From Chthonomonadaceae bacterium (GTDB taxonomy: Bacteria > Armatimonadota > Chthonomonadetes > Chthonomonadales > Chthonomonadaceae), in assembly GCA_027459665.1 (NCBI GenBank), contig DAIDHN010000007.1, forward strand, positions 1 through 64,000: DNA of 64,000 nucleotides, read 5' to 3'. The notes under the pieces were generated by a model that saw only the letters and a program-made list of their open reading frames with translations, had not been told where the DNA came from and made no database searches. A program made the position numbers and the translations under genes. This document shows, piece after piece, positions 16,901 through 27,694 of the stretch (position 1 is the first letter of the stretch; each line of letters opens with the position of its first letter).

Positions 16901-17242
16901 AGGGATGGGAGAGGCAACTCTGGAAAGCAGCGACTCGGGGTTTTGCGGGTCGAGATACCCGCCGGCAAGCAGGCTGTGAAAACTGGAAACCGCAGTAGAA
17001 TTGAAATGCAGGCTGGATGGATTGGAAGCATTGTGACAGCCTGTGCAGCTGGTTTGCAGCATTGGCCAGATGGTTTTTACAAACTGGCTCTGAAACGCTA
17101 TGTTTTGGGCTGGGCTTGGCCCTCCTGCCGGAGCAGTAGTATCTGCGCCGCGCGCGCGGCTGACGGGCGCAAACCCCGCAGAAATCAGCAGTACAGCGCC
17201 CAAACATGCGCTGCCAGCAATACCCCAGTTTTTTTTCTGCAT
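13979..17242 (-). CDS. Large exported c-type cytochrome-like protein with PKD domain (DUF1588/DUF1585-type)
   Basis: A 1087-residue protein with a Sec signal (LGAVLLISAGFAPVSRARG). A first haem c motif CTGCHN is at about residue 67, in the setting WPMLQTSCTGCH usual for planctomycete cytochrome domains. The middle is beta-rich, with a PKD-like domain near residues 725-790 (RAHAGALVTLDASGSYDV, then LTWEQLGG). The C-terminal third has a second CxxCH (VCFTCHQVLTPLAYQRR) followed by FTDDGVYRMYNKQHQLIDD and a YFGREMHYN motif, like the DUF1588/DUF1585 part of planctomycete paralogues. Probably periplasmic or surface bound and redox active; partner of the DUF1501-like protein encoded in an overlapping frame. 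The exact function of these pairs is not known. Confidence 0.75.
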   Translation of the reverse strand: MQKKNWGIAGSACLGAVLLISAGFAPVSRARGADTTAPAGGPSPAQNIAFQSQFVKTIWPMLQTSCTGCHNASNPSSLHFNSTAVSSFHSLLAGGYLDPQNPESLLSRVASPIPSSLMPPAPYHKWTEAQCNVLRSFCSALYAGRTGANLQAANADRFPAALLQPYHGPWPAQSNDNTFLTWYQLRNKIYTLFGDHWNRNGKNLFEQDIAQFGGADFVARFNETATPSAEYLSALDSLAADVSARAYLNHTGPFNGLNTNLPPPSGSVPSAAYRHNIVLLYQRMLFRPPTPVEMEQTWRFMRAVYAQKKLLADQPAAVDFRLTARNEFGQTATEDCAVPLVNGALGEVQSNVNENNCTQTLPPGKEALHALNGPVLLKAGDTRQKLVVSNQDTSGEVLVSGIAIVGPLPSTQTQIIDVKGHGVEATGAWKLEYPNGVASFTDSNQNKGDSILTFPLSVGADGKYNIELLWQSRPGKAEQVNGTTHYTGKLAGSVPVRVECYSPSSTATPSAPAVPSKGTARFIIDQSNDAVKFWKFAPLFRFGAQDGLVVSDKGTRRQVVADVVRFRPAAPTAQDVFPPQPVSHAGSFTVATLQADGQQSWQVFQKPTYLFYQPVGKRVVSDKGTGKAKGHLFLFYHPSSPLWKPEGFYHVQFGYPATEQNSRSVPVFIHASASSPILSITTPIRAHAGALVTLDASGSYDVQHTPLQLTWEQLGGPRVQIADPHAAKITFRAPVLAPEQAVWQGLCEALIKHPDFLFTRPLSLATEKNAVVRKQLQLVKIAQDLVARPPMPSEIAAVDHGVSLADMINKYMEMPEFGRFYFRRVRLFLESHGTPVDDEPARLWTWIMLHDRSYKQILDADYTVNADWQKTSRPAYYGHSGVLTMAGFIQGKPSLPHFNYSAQVMEKFMGYVFVVSEKIIKMREGITATSTVTPGTVCFTCHQVLTPLAYQRRRFTDDGVYRMYNKQHQLIDDSDRDLVPSYPYRGEGMQAFATKAVNTEAYIRTMMQTHFVFYFGREMHYNQEERGLYRHLWLIEKKNNYNIKGLIRAIMLSPQYLNGTTPHPAAARLKHPSHLAMQSGRKGGSHA

Positions 17243-17364
17243 AACAAACCCCTCTCTGCAGCAATGCGTGCAATGTGGTTTTTCAAATGCATTGCTACAG
17301 ATTTGATTCTATTTTACGCTTGTTTTGTATGAATTTGACACCATTTTCAGAGAAAAGTTGCTAT

Positions 17365-20300
17365 TTACAGAATAAAACTGAACTGCAAATTGAGCATTAT
17401 GTCGTTTCGTTGCAGCGGAAGCACATAAAACTTGCCGTCATGCGTGAGCCAGGATGCACTGAGCGAAAAGAAATTGGAGGCATTCAGCTTCTGGTTCAAC
17501 TGCAGCTGCAGCTGGTCTGCCCTGTCGTACCCCGCAATATTCCCGTTCATGCTTTTGGTATACGAAAGCGAAAGCGTTGTGGCTTTCGACAAGCTGCCCT
17601 GCAAGCCTACGCCCAGCCCTCTGGTTAAAATGTGTGCCAGCGTATTTTCATTTTCTCTATAGAAAAAGCTTGCTGTAACCCCGTTGTGAAACGAGCGGTT
17701 CAGCGCCAAGTTGAGGTCGGTTTGCGGTATCACCGAGCCATGCCCGTCATCCATTGTACTATCGTAAGTATAGGTAAGGTGCGTGTTCTGCTGCAGTCTG
17801 GCATCTGCGCTGAATCTGCGTGTAGTAACCGCCTGCCCGTTCAGCATAGAATTGACCTGATAGAAAAATGAGCCATGCAGCCAGCGTTTTGGGTTGGGGT
17901 CAGTGGTAAACGAATAGGTGCGCATGGTCTGCGACTGCCCATTGGGAAGCGTATGCCCATTGTAGTCTATAAGAAGCGAATTTTTCCACAAAGAGAACTG
18001 CAAATGCGCCGTCATTGTCTCGTTCTGCAGTTTGCGCTGATCATTCAGCGAAGCATACCCGTAGCTCATGGTAAGGTTTTGCAGCGGCCCGATGTTTACC
18101 GGCTTGCTGTTGCTGATGGCAAAATTGGCTACCTCATGCGTATTGTGGTTCACATCGGTATGCACTGTATTGAACTGGGCTGTTACCGATACGTTGGGCA
18201 GAGGCTGACCGGTGAGGCCGACGGTAAGCCCCTGCCCGTTTTGATGGTCATTGGTAGTGGTGTTGCTGGCGCCAAAATCTACTACAAAGGTGGGGGTAGC
18301 CTGGTACTGCACGTTGTAGCCCTGCGTAGACTCGTGAGCTGGTATGCCGGCGGCTGCAGTGGTTGAGTTTGCGGGCTGAACCTGCCCCATTTCAGAATTT
18401 TGAAAGGCTACAGTAACCAGTTTATCGGGGTGTGCCTGCAGGCTGATGCTGGAAGTTTGCTGAAACTGCCCATTGAGCGAGGCTGCCTGCTGCACCTGAT
18501 AATCGAGTGTGGCCGAAGCGGTTTTTCGAGAAGTATCTATGTGCAGATTCTGCTGCTGCAGAGCCTGCTGCACAGCGCCGTTAGCCAGTATTACGCGAGA
18601 ATCCTGTGTAAGCGATACATGGGTGGTTTTGCCTACCAGGTCGGTAAACAGCAGATTGCTGTGGTGATACCCGTTTGTTTTGCCTATCTGCCCCGACATA
18701 TCTGCATCTGCCGCGTAGTTGAAGTGCATGGTTTTGCCGGGGGCAAATGCTAGGCTGCGCCTGTAAATGGTATGAAAAAGCTGCTGCAGAGTGTTGTCTG
18801 CCTGGTACTGATAGTCCTGTATGTTCAGGCCGTTTTTCCCGGTGTACTGCAGGGTGGTATCTGCGCTGTTGTAGCCGATTTCTGCCGCAATAGCCTGCTT
18901 TTCTGGTATAGGCAGCGCCAGGTCGGCAACACGGGTAAAGCCTTCTCCTACCTGCGATGTGTTGTGAGCAATGCTAAGGCCCGGCATGACAAAAGCTATG
19001 CTCTGCCTTACTACGCCAGCCTCTGCCTCCTGCTGTGCAAGCGTCTGGCTGGCGCCGGCATGCAGTGCACTCTGCAGATTGGATGCAGCCATCTGCGCGG
19101 TTGGAGAGATTTGCAGACTGCTGATTGTAAGATGTTCGGTTTTGTTCAGCTGCCAGCTGAGTGCAAGTTCCTGATGATTCAAACCGTACTCATTGCCGGT
19201 TTGAGCAGTATCAAGCGGCGACAGGTTCTGGTCGGGCACAAACTGCTGCGCGGTGCTCTGCCTCATCAGGCTCACCTGCAAAGCCGCCGTGCTGTATGAA
19301 AGCGTCTGGCGTGAGAAACCGCTGCCATCTGCAGCATTTGCATTGTTTTTGCCTATGTGCAGGCTGGCAAGCTGAATTTGTGCTGTTTTGCCGGGCTTGC
19401 CAAGCAGAAGCGAAGCGTTGAGAAGTGAGCGGTTGATGCCTGCTTCATGTGCCGCTGCCTCAGGCAGCAAAGCCGGCGCTGCCTGCGCAAGCTGCGCACC
19501 GGGGTTGTACTGCCGCATAATATCCAGCGCCAGATAACGCTTGTCTATGTCTGGCAGACTGGCTTCTTTGGCAAAATCGGCAGAAGCACTGCGCTGCATC
19601 AGACTCACCTGAAATCCCTTGTCTGCAAACTGCACGGTTTGGCGCGAAAACGAGGGCGCTGCCCCCTTGCTGCCTGCCGCCTGCAGCGCCTCGGTGGTCA
19701 TGCTGCTGTACTGCAGAGAGGCAGAATGGCCCAGCGGCAGTGCAAGGTCTGTGCCTGTGCGCTGCAGGCCCTGCTCCTGTGGAGTTTGTGCCAGATCGAC
19801 AGGAGACACAGCATTGGCAGGCGCAGAAGGATCGTACAGATGAATTACATCCAGCGCAAGGCCGGCTTTGTCTGCTGCAGACAGGTTGGCAAGCCGCTGA
19901 AACCCTTCAGAGGCAGCGCCCTGGTACATGGAAAGCGACACCCCCGCCCGCTGCAGCGACCAGAGAGAGCTTTGCATACTGCCGGTATGATCTGAAAACT
20001 GGCTGGTTTGAAACTGCAAACCGCCGCCTGCTGCGCCCTTTTTCAGCGGTGCAAATGCAATGCCGCCGCTCAGGGTTTGCATGTGCATTCCTTTTTCCTG
20101 CATCCAGTCGGTTTTCTGCGTTTCACGCAGGCCGTTGAAAAGCGAGAAATTCTGCCCAATGTCCTGGGTGTTGTAGTGCAGTTGCAGCGCCCCTGTTTGC
20201 AAATCGCCGCCCAGCTGCCGTATAGCGCCCTTGCCATCTGCAATCGTGTTGTAGTTGAAGCTGAGGCCGCTGGTTTTCCCCCCTGGCACGCCGCCGTAGC

Positions 20301-21165
20301 CCATGCTGAAGCCCATGCGCTGAATGCCTTTTTCAGCCTGCAGCTGGTTCAGTTCTGTAATTTGAGCCTGGTTTCCGGCGGCATTGGCGCGAAGTGAGGC
20401 AAAACCCCTAAACTTCTGCCCAACATTCTGGTAGGTAGCGCTCATGTGCAGACCGCCGCTTTGCAGGTTCAGGCTCTGCAGCAGAAGGTCACCATGTCCC
20501 AGCGCATTTTGCGCGGGGGCAGGCGCTGCTGCAGAGCCAAAATCGAATGCCAGGCTGTTGCTGCTCTGAACATTGGAGAAATACGCCATAGACTGCAGGG
20601 AAAGGCCGCTTTTTATTGAACCGGCGCTCATATTCAGGCCATTGATGCTCACACTGTGCCCACTGCCATCTGCAGAAGTCACGCCCAGTATAAGCCCCAT
20701 ACTGGCGTTTGTGCCAAAGTTAAGCGACATGCCCGGCAGAGCGCTCTGCTGCACAGGCGGCCCAGGCAGATACCGGTAGGAAACGGTAATTGAATGCCCC
20801 CGTGCAAGGGGTCTCAGCAGATACAGGTTGCCAGATGCAGGGTCAAGCTTGTAGTCTGTGCCGGGCTTGAGCGGCATACCGCCTTGTATTACCTGCAGCG
20901 AACCTGCCACTATGTTAGGGTGTGCAAGCACATAACTGAGGCCGGTAGCGCTGCGCAGTGTTTCCATGCAGGGCATGCCCGGGTTTTCGGTGGTAGCCTG
21001 CACATCGGTGCTGCCAGGCACCAGACCCAGCGTATCGGCCTGCCGAGCCTGTGCAGAGCTGCCTGTAAGGGTAGGTGCAGACTGGGCAGCTGCAAGCAAA
21101 GGCAGTACCAGCAGACCAGCCAGAGCCGCAGCGGTTATTTGGTTTTTTGCACCTGAAATTGCCAT
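17365..21165 (-). CDS. Very large repeat-rich putative outer-membrane beta-barrel protein
   Basis: A 1266-residue protein with a Sec signal (AAALAGLLVLPLLAAAQS). Residues about 70-135 form a small domain (GLSYVLAHPNIVAGSLQVI, TDYKLDPASGNLYLLRPLA). The rest alternates short polar/hydrophobic strands with internal repeats: an F-x-R/K-x-A-x-L helix element recurs (GFTRVADLALP, GFQRLANLSAADKAGLALD, DFAKEASLPDIDKRYLALD), each followed by beta strands of the kind LSLSYTKSMNGN. The chain ends MLNLQFSFIL, with aromatic residues at alternate positions as in outer-membrane insertion signals. I infer a surface barrel or an export channel; I cannot name a family. It ends near a 121-base gap, and its start is 21 bases downstream of an anti-sigma-like gene. 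Confidence 0.7.
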   Translation of the reverse strand: MAISGAKNQITAAALAGLLVLPLLAAAQSAPTLTGSSAQARQADTLGLVPGSTDVQATTENPGMPCMETLRSATGLSYVLAHPNIVAGSLQVIQGGMPLKPGTDYKLDPASGNLYLLRPLARGHSITVSYRYLPGPPVQQSALPGMSLNFGTNASMGLILGVTSADGSGHSVSINGLNMSAGSIKSGLSLQSMAYFSNVQSSNSLAFDFGSAAAPAPAQNALGHGDLLLQSLNLQSGGLHMSATYQNVGQKFRGFASLRANAAGNQAQITELNQLQAEKGIQRMGFSMGYGGVPGGKTSGLSFNYNTIADGKGAIRQLGGDLQTGALQLHYNTQDIGQNFSLFNGLRETQKTDWMQEKGMHMQTLSGGIAFAPLKKGAAGGGLQFQTSQFSDHTGSMQSSLWSLQRAGVSLSMYQGAASEGFQRLANLSAADKAGLALDVIHLYDPSAPANAVSPVDLAQTPQEQGLQRTGTDLALPLGHSASLQYSSMTTEALQAAGSKGAAPSFSRQTVQFADKGFQVSLMQRSASADFAKEASLPDIDKRYLALDIMRQYNPGAQLAQAAPALLPEAAAHEAGINRSLLNASLLLGKPGKTAQIQLASLHIGKNNANAADGSGFSRQTLSYSTAALQVSLMRQSTAQQFVPDQNLSPLDTAQTGNEYGLNHQELALSWQLNKTEHLTISSLQISPTAQMAASNLQSALHAGASQTLAQQEAEAGVVRQSIAFVMPGLSIAHNTSQVGEGFTRVADLALPIPEKQAIAAEIGYNSADTTLQYTGKNGLNIQDYQYQADNTLQQLFHTIYRRSLAFAPGKTMHFNYAADADMSGQIGKTNGYHHSNLLFTDLVGKTTHVSLTQDSRVILANGAVQQALQQQNLHIDTSRKTASATLDYQVQQAASLNGQFQQTSSISLQAHPDKLVTVAFQNSEMGQVQPANSTTAAAGIPAHESTQGYNVQYQATPTFVVDFGASNTTTNDHQNGQGLTVGLTGQPLPNVSVTAQFNTVHTDVNHNTHEVANFAISNSKPVNIGPLQNLTMSYGYASLNDQRKLQNETMTAHLQFSLWKNSLLIDYNGHTLPNGQSQTMRTYSFTTDPNPKRWLHGSFFYQVNSMLNGQAVTTRRFSADARLQQNTHLTYTYDSTMDDGHGSVIPQTDLNLALNRSFHNGVTASFFYRENENTLAHILTRGLGVGLQGSLSKATTLSLSYTKSMNGNIAGYDRADQLQLQLNQKLNASNFFSLSASWLTHDGKFYVLPLQRNDIMLNLQFSFIL

Positions 21166-21186
21166 GTTTTTATTGCCAAACTTAAG

Positions 21187-22164
21187 CTAGAAACGGGTGC
21201 CTATAAGCGGCACTCCAACCTCATGGTTGCGCAGATTGTCTCGCGTTGCCTGTGTGTAGTGTATGGTGGTAGGCTTGATTAGTTTTGCCATATTAATCTG
21301 GTAATTTCCACTGGAAACCGCAGAATTATTGTGAGCAGGCACTGGAGTGGGAATAATGTAGGCAGCTTGGCTGGCGGCGGGCACCGGCGCTGCAATTTTG
21401 ACGGCAGCAGGAGAGGCAGGCTGCGTTGAGCCATCACTGCCGCTCATGGGTGTCAGCATGCCTGCAGGCTGCAGCATAGGCTGGTTCAATGTATCAGAAC
21501 CTGCCGAGGGCACATAACTGGCAGGCTGCATCTGGGGCTGCGGCGCCGGTCTCTGTTTTGCCACATGAACCGCTGCATGTTCCACACTGAGTTTGCGCCG
21601 CTCTGCCGCTGCATGAATTTTATGCCGCACAGGTTTTACATAAGCGCTGTGAGAGGCAGCCGGAACATCTTGCAGCACAGAGGCGGAAATGTGAGGCTCG
21701 ACCATTGCGGGCAGCTGCGGGATGTCTGCTGCAATTTGTGCAGATGCAACAGGAGGAGGCGGAACAACGGCTATGCCTGCAGGATGCTGCTGTAGCGCTG
21801 GCAGATGAATAACAAAAAATACCAGAGCGGCTGCGCATGCGGCAGCGCCCAGCACAGGCGCCAAACGCCACGAACGAAACAGATACTGAAGGCGTGAAAC
21901 AGGTGTAGGCCGCATGGTGGTAGCAGACCTGATAGCAGCACGCAGGCTGGCAGGAGGCTCCAGCATCGGTGTTGCAGCTGCTGTGCTGGAAATATGCGCC
22001 ATCATTGCGTAGCGCTCTTTCCACTCAGCAGAAGACGACAGCAGCGCTTCCGCTTCTGCGCATTCTGCAGGGGAGGCTTCCCCATCTGCGTACAGGTACA
22101 ACAAATCCCAAAGCGCATCTTCGTTCTTACGATCCATCCTGTTTTGGTTGTACTCTTCTGCCAT
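21187..22164 (-). CDS. Anti-sigma-factor-like membrane protein
   Basis: About 325 residues from ATG 22164, which has AAAGGTG seven bases upstream; the frame opens at ATG 22191 with AGG too close to serve. The N-terminal 60 residues (LWDLLYLYADGEASPAECAEA, EALLSSSAEWKERYAMM) fit the anti-sigma fold, but the HxxxCxxC zinc cluster is absent. One membrane helix follows (LAPVLGAAACAAALVFFVIHL), then a long proline- and alanine-rich outer domain ending VGVPLIGTRF. In such proteins the inside domain holds an ECF sigma factor. No sigma gene is adjacent; the only one in the window is at 28225. Instead it precedes the giant barrel-like gene, suggesting that it senses or controls that protein. The gap 22165-22405 upstream holds the divergent promoter region with pgi. 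Confidence 0.68.
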   Translation of the reverse strand: MAEEYNQNRMDRKNEDALWDLLYLYADGEASPAECAEAEALLSSSAEWKERYAMMAHISSTAAATPMLEPPASLRAAIRSATTMRPTPVSRLQYLFRSWRLAPVLGAAACAAALVFFVIHLPALQQHPAGIAVVPPPPVASAQIAADIPQLPAMVEPHISASVLQDVPAASHSAYVKPVRHKIHAAAERRKLSVEHAAVHVAKQRPAPQPQMQPASYVPSAGSDTLNQPMLQPAGMLTPMSGSDGSTQPASPAAVKIAAPVPAASQAAYIIPTPVPAHNNSAVSSGNYQINMAKLIKPTTIHYTQATRDNLRNHEVGVPLIGTRF

Positions 22165-22402
22165 CGCTTTCACCTTTTCAACGCCCTGCATCCTGCAGAA
22201 GCGCTTTATACGCCATATCTATGTACTTGTGACACTCATCTGCTGTTTTTGTTGCAGTTTTCTGCGTAAATTTACTCAACAGTCAGTGCAGAGGAATATA
22301 TGCTTTGTACGAAGAACATAAAAAACGGCCCTATGAACACTGGCAAGATGCTTCCTGTTGCGGAAGTTTTCTTCACTTGAGATAGTTATGAGGAGTTTTT
22401 GA

Positions 22403-24052
<1,650 letters not shown>

Positions 24053-24059
24053 CTGCAGG

Positions 24060-24108
24060 CAATGCGCATGCCTGGTCTGCAATGCACCGAAACCAGGCAG
24101 GCGCATTG
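24060..24108 (+). terminator. Hairpin after pgi
   Basis: CAATGCGCATGCCTGGT (24060-24076) pairs with ACCAGGCAGGCGCATTG (24092-24108) with one mismatch. There is no T run, so termination may be Rho-assisted or the hairpin may stabilise the message. A 16-base palindrome GCTTCAGCGCTGAAGC follows at 24142-24157. Confidence 0.6.
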
Positions 24109-24244
24109 TCGTCTATACCAAAACACTCTGAATTAAGCCCGCTTCAGCGCTGAAGCAAAACCGGTCTGCCGCTCACCAGCAGCAGCCCTCTTTGCCCTGA
24201 TTTCCACATTACCTGCCACTTAAAGAAAGGACATCCCACCCATC

Positions 24245-26914
24245 ATGATGTTTTTCACCTTTCCAAAACGCACTGCGCTTCTAACCGCAGCGCTGCTGCT
24301 CTGTATGCTGCCGCACCGCACAGCCTGTGCCGACCCCACTCTGCAGCAGTCGGTACTGCAGTCTATGCAATGGCGCAGCGTTGGCCCTGCCAACATGGGC
24401 GGGCGCATTTCAGACATTGCCGTAGACCCCCAAAACAGTTACACATGGTACATCGCCCTGGCTACCGGCGGAGTGCTGAAAACCACCAACAACGGCACCA
24501 CCTGGCAGGCCGTATTCGACCACGAACCAGTTGGTTCGGTGGGCGCAGTTGCGATAGCGCCTTCCAACCCCAAAATCGTCTGGGTGGGAACTGGCGAGGC
24601 AAACGGGCGCAACAGCTCTTCCTGGGGAGACGGGGTTTATAAATCGACCGATGGCGGGCAGAGCTGGACGCATATGGGGCTGAATAAAACCAGGGAAATA
24701 GGGCGCATAGTAATCGACCCCAAAAACCCGGATATCGTCTATGTTGCCGCCGCAGGCGACCTGTGGGGATACCACAAGGCGCGAGGGGTATATAAAACAA
24801 CAGACGGTGGCAAAACATGGCAGCACGTGCTAAACCTCGGCCCCGAAACTGGAGCCATTGACGTAGCCCTCGGCCCCGAAGGAAGTCATGTGGTGCTAGC
24901 CGCAGCATACTCGCGCCTGCGCACCCCCTGGGGATACCGCTCGCTGAACGACCGCAATGGCATTTACCGATCTGACAACGATGGCAAAACCTGGACGCAC
25001 ATTACCAGCGGGCTGCCTGTACAGGAAGTAGGCCGCATCGGGTTCAACTGCTCTGCATCCAAACCAGGCCTGGTATTTGCTGTAGTGGAAAGCGATGAGG
25101 GCGGCGCACGAAACCTGTTTGACATCAACAGCAAATTTGGGGGCGTATTTGTTTCTAAAAACAACGGCCTCACCTGGAAAAGACGCAGCAATGTAGCCCC
25201 GCGCGGCTTCTATTTCGGGCAGATACGCGTAGACCCCCTCAACCCCAAAAACGTATATGTGCTGGGATTTGGCCTCAGTATCTCAAAAGACGGCGGCAGG
25301 CATTTCAAAACACCGGGTTATGGTTCACCCGGAGTGCATCCCGATCTGCATGCCATGTGGATAGACCCTGCAAACCCTGCGCATATGCTGCTTGGCAACG
25401 ACGGCGGCCTTTACGTTACCTACGACAAAGCAAAAACCTGGCAGGAAATCAATAACTTTGCAGCAGGCGAATTTTATGAGGTAAGCGTAGACAATCGGCA
25501 GCCCTACTGGATTTACGGCGGCCTGCAAGACAACAGCTGCTGGATGGGGCCTTCCAACAGCCTCAGCTACCCCGGCATCTCAAACCGAGACTGGCAGGAC
25601 ATCAACGGAGGCGACGGTTTTTATGCGTTCGCCGACTATGCCGACCCAAACATTGTCTACTCCGAATCGCAAAACGGGTCTATCACCCGCTGGAACCGAC
25701 TCACAAATCAGCGCAGAGACCTTTCTGCCAAAGCGCCCGAAGGCTATCCAGACTACCGGTTCAATTGGAACACCCCCATGCTGCTCTCGCATTACAACCA
25801 TGACATGCTCTATGTGGGTGGCAGCCATCTGCTGGCATTTACCAACCATGGCCGCGACTGGACGCAAATCAGCCCAGACCTTTCCAAACAAATTGGCCCG
25901 CGCATTAGCTCAAACGGGTCTGGGGCAGAAGTGTACGGCACCATTGTATGCATTGCAGAATCGAGCATAAAACAGGGGGAAATATGGTGTGGCACAGATG
26001 ACGGCAACGTACAGCTTACGCTTGACCAGGGAAAAACCTGGACCAATCTCACCGATAATCTGCCGGCAAAAGTGCGCAACTACTGGGTCACACGCATTGC
26101 TGCTTCGCGGTATGAGCCAGGAACAGCCTATGTTTCTATAGACGGCCACCGCTCTGACGATCTGGCGCCCTACCTGTTTAAAACCACCGACTACGGAAAA
26201 ACATGGCGCTCTATAACAGGAGACCTGCCCAAACACGGCCCCATACAGGCGCTGCAGGAAGACCCGGTCAACCCTTCCATGCTGTTTGCAGGCACCGAAT
26301 TCGGCGCCTATGTTACCTGGGATGGAGGAAACCACTGGAGCAAGCTGGGAGACAACCTTCCCACGGTAGCGGTAGATGACCTGGCACTGCAGGCAGAAGA
26401 CCATGCTCTGGTAGCAGGCACGCACGGCCGCAGCATCTGGGTGCTTGACAACATTGCACCGCTTGAGGGCCTCACCGCCAAAACAGATGCAAAACTGCCC
26501 CTGCTTTTTGCAGTGCCCCCTGCCCTGGAATTTATCCCCTCTTTTACCGGCAGACAGGGACAGGGGCGTTTCACAGCCCCCAATCCGCCTTCCGGCGTGC
26601 AAATGGTCTACTGGCTGCCCGCGCTTGTCTCCTCACCCCCCGCCTTCGCCATTTCAAACAGCAAAGGCAAGGTAATCACCACCCTGTACGGCACACGCTA
26701 CCCCGGCCTGCACAACATCAGCTGGGATATGCGCATACAGGGAGGAGGGGGAGGACCATTTGGAAGAAGAGGATCATCGCGCTTCACACAACCAGGTGAG
26801 TATACCGTTACATTTACCATTGGCAAGGTGAAGCAGGTGCATCATTTTATGATAGAGGGCAACCCTGCACTCTCCCAAAAAAGTACTGCCGAACAAAGGC
26901 AGGACAAACACTAA
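24245..26914 (+). CDS. Exported VPS10/BNR-repeat (sortilin-like) protein
   Basis: An 889-residue protein with a Sec signal (TALLTAALLLCMLPHRTACA). Residues about 40-730 are beta-propeller blades carrying the Asp-box S/T-x-D-x-G-x-x-W: STDGGQSWTHM, TTDGGKTWQHV, SDNDGKTWTHI, LDQGKTWTNL, TTDYGKTWRSI, and WVGTGEANGRNSSSWGDG near residue 115. This is the sortilin/VPS10 and photosystem II stability factor (Ycf48-like) type of propeller, often labelled glycosyl hydrolase although no hydrolase activity is proven for most members. The last 130 residues are a separate beta domain (NISWDMRIQGGGGGPFG). Extracellular; ligand unknown. Confidence 0.82.
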   Translation: MMFFTFPKRTALLTAALLLCMLPHRTACADPTLQQSVLQSMQWRSVGPANMGGRISDIAVDPQNSYTWYIALATGGVLKTTNNGTTWQAVFDHEPVGSVGAVAIAPSNPKIVWVGTGEANGRNSSSWGDGVYKSTDGGQSWTHMGLNKTREIGRIVIDPKNPDIVYVAAAGDLWGYHKARGVYKTTDGGKTWQHVLNLGPETGAIDVALGPEGSHVVLAAAYSRLRTPWGYRSLNDRNGIYRSDNDGKTWTHITSGLPVQEVGRIGFNCSASKPGLVFAVVESDEGGARNLFDINSKFGGVFVSKNNGLTWKRRSNVAPRGFYFGQIRVDPLNPKNVYVLGFGLSISKDGGRHFKTPGYGSPGVHPDLHAMWIDPANPAHMLLGNDGGLYVTYDKAKTWQEINNFAAGEFYEVSVDNRQPYWIYGGLQDNSCWMGPSNSLSYPGISNRDWQDINGGDGFYAFADYADPNIVYSESQNGSITRWNRLTNQRRDLSAKAPEGYPDYRFNWNTPMLLSHYNHDMLYVGGSHLLAFTNHGRDWTQISPDLSKQIGPRISSNGSGAEVYGTIVCIAESSIKQGEIWCGTDDGNVQLTLDQGKTWTNLTDNLPAKVRNYWVTRIAASRYEPGTAYVSIDGHRSDDLAPYLFKTTDYGKTWRSITGDLPKHGPIQALQEDPVNPSMLFAGTEFGAYVTWDGGNHWSKLGDNLPTVAVDDLALQAEDHALVAGTHGRSIWVLDNIAPLEGLTAKTDAKLPLLFAVPPALEFIPSFTGRQGQGRFTAPNPPSGVQMVYWLPALVSSPPAFAISNSKGKVITTLYGTRYPGLHNISWDMRIQGGGGGPFGRRGSSRFTQPGEYTVTFTIGKVKQVHHFMIEGNPALSQKSTAEQRQDKH

Positions 26915-27115
26915 TGCCTGCCGAAAAACTCTGAAAGGTGCAAGTCAAACAAACATAAACCCTTTTTTTGCATCAAACGCATTTTCAGCAGGAATAATGC
27001 GTCATTATATAGAATAGTGTTGCACCGATACACTTTTCGGTGCGAGAAGGAAGGGCGCTGGAAACACAGGACGCAGCGCCAAACCACTACGCTATCCACA
27101 AGGAGGACTCTCTCT

Positions 27116-27646
27116 GTGAAAAGAATCGCAGCCCTCTGGCCTCTTCTCACGGCGCTGGCGCTCATGGGTACGGGCCTGCTGTCTGCTACCCCTGCAAAGG
27201 CACAATTCAACGACAACGGCACCTCTGAACTGTCTAGAAACTGGAGCCTGCGGCTGGGACTTTGGATTCCCCAAAGTCAGACTACACGCAATGCCATGGG
27301 AACTGTAGGCATCAGCGGTGCGCTACAGCGGCAAGTCTATACCGCTACCAACTACTCACTGCTGCTGGGCATTGGGTACAATGGCTACAACAGAGTATAC
27401 AGCGTGCCAGTTATGATGGATATGGTGCTTCATCACCATAACCTTCTGTACGGCGGTGGAGTTGGCTACTCTTTTGGCAAACGCGACAATGGCAGAGGTA
27501 CGAATGGAGTTGCAATAGACCTTATGGTGGGCTACCAGCTTACCCATACCACCAACCCGCTCGACGTTGATCTGCGCTACTTTTTCGTATCAGGTTCAAG
27601 CAATGAACTGGATGGGTACGGAATTACTCTCGGTTACCACTTCTAA
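27116..27646 (+). CDS. Small outer-membrane beta-barrel-like protein
   Basis: I place the start at GTG 27116, ten bases after AAGGAGG, giving 176 residues; the open frame reaches back to 27017 but without a signal. The N-terminus is a Sec signal (IAALWPLLTALALMGTGLL, cleavage after ATPAKA). The mature part is a series of amphipathic strands (WSLRLGLWIPQSQ, YSLLLGIGYNGYNRVY, LLYGGGVGYSFGKR, GYGITLGYHF) and ends in phenylalanine, the usual end of an outer-membrane barrel. No family name is offered. It stands alone between the VPS10-like gene and the sigma factor gene; a weak promoter-like pair TTTCAG/TATATA lies at 26983-27011. Confidence 0.72.
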   Translation: MKRIAALWPLLTALALMGTGLLSATPAKAQFNDNGTSELSRNWSLRLGLWIPQSQTTRNAMGTVGISGALQRQVYTATNYSLLLGIGYNGYNRVYSVPVMMDMVLHHHNLLYGGGVGYSFGKRDNGRGTNGVAIDLMVGYQLTHTTNPLDVDLRYFFVSGSSNELDGYGITLGYHF

Positions 27647-27653
27647 ACTCAAC

Positions 27654-27694
27654 CGGTTTCAGGGCAGTGCTACCCCATGCATGCCCTGAAACCG
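27654..27694 (+). terminator. Hairpin after the barrel-like gene
   Basis: A perfect 13-bp stem: CGGTTTCAGGGCA at 27654-27666 with TGCCCTGAAACCG at 27682-27694, eight bases after the stop codon. There is no long T run, so it may act as a Rho-dependent site or 3' protector. Confidence 0.65.
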
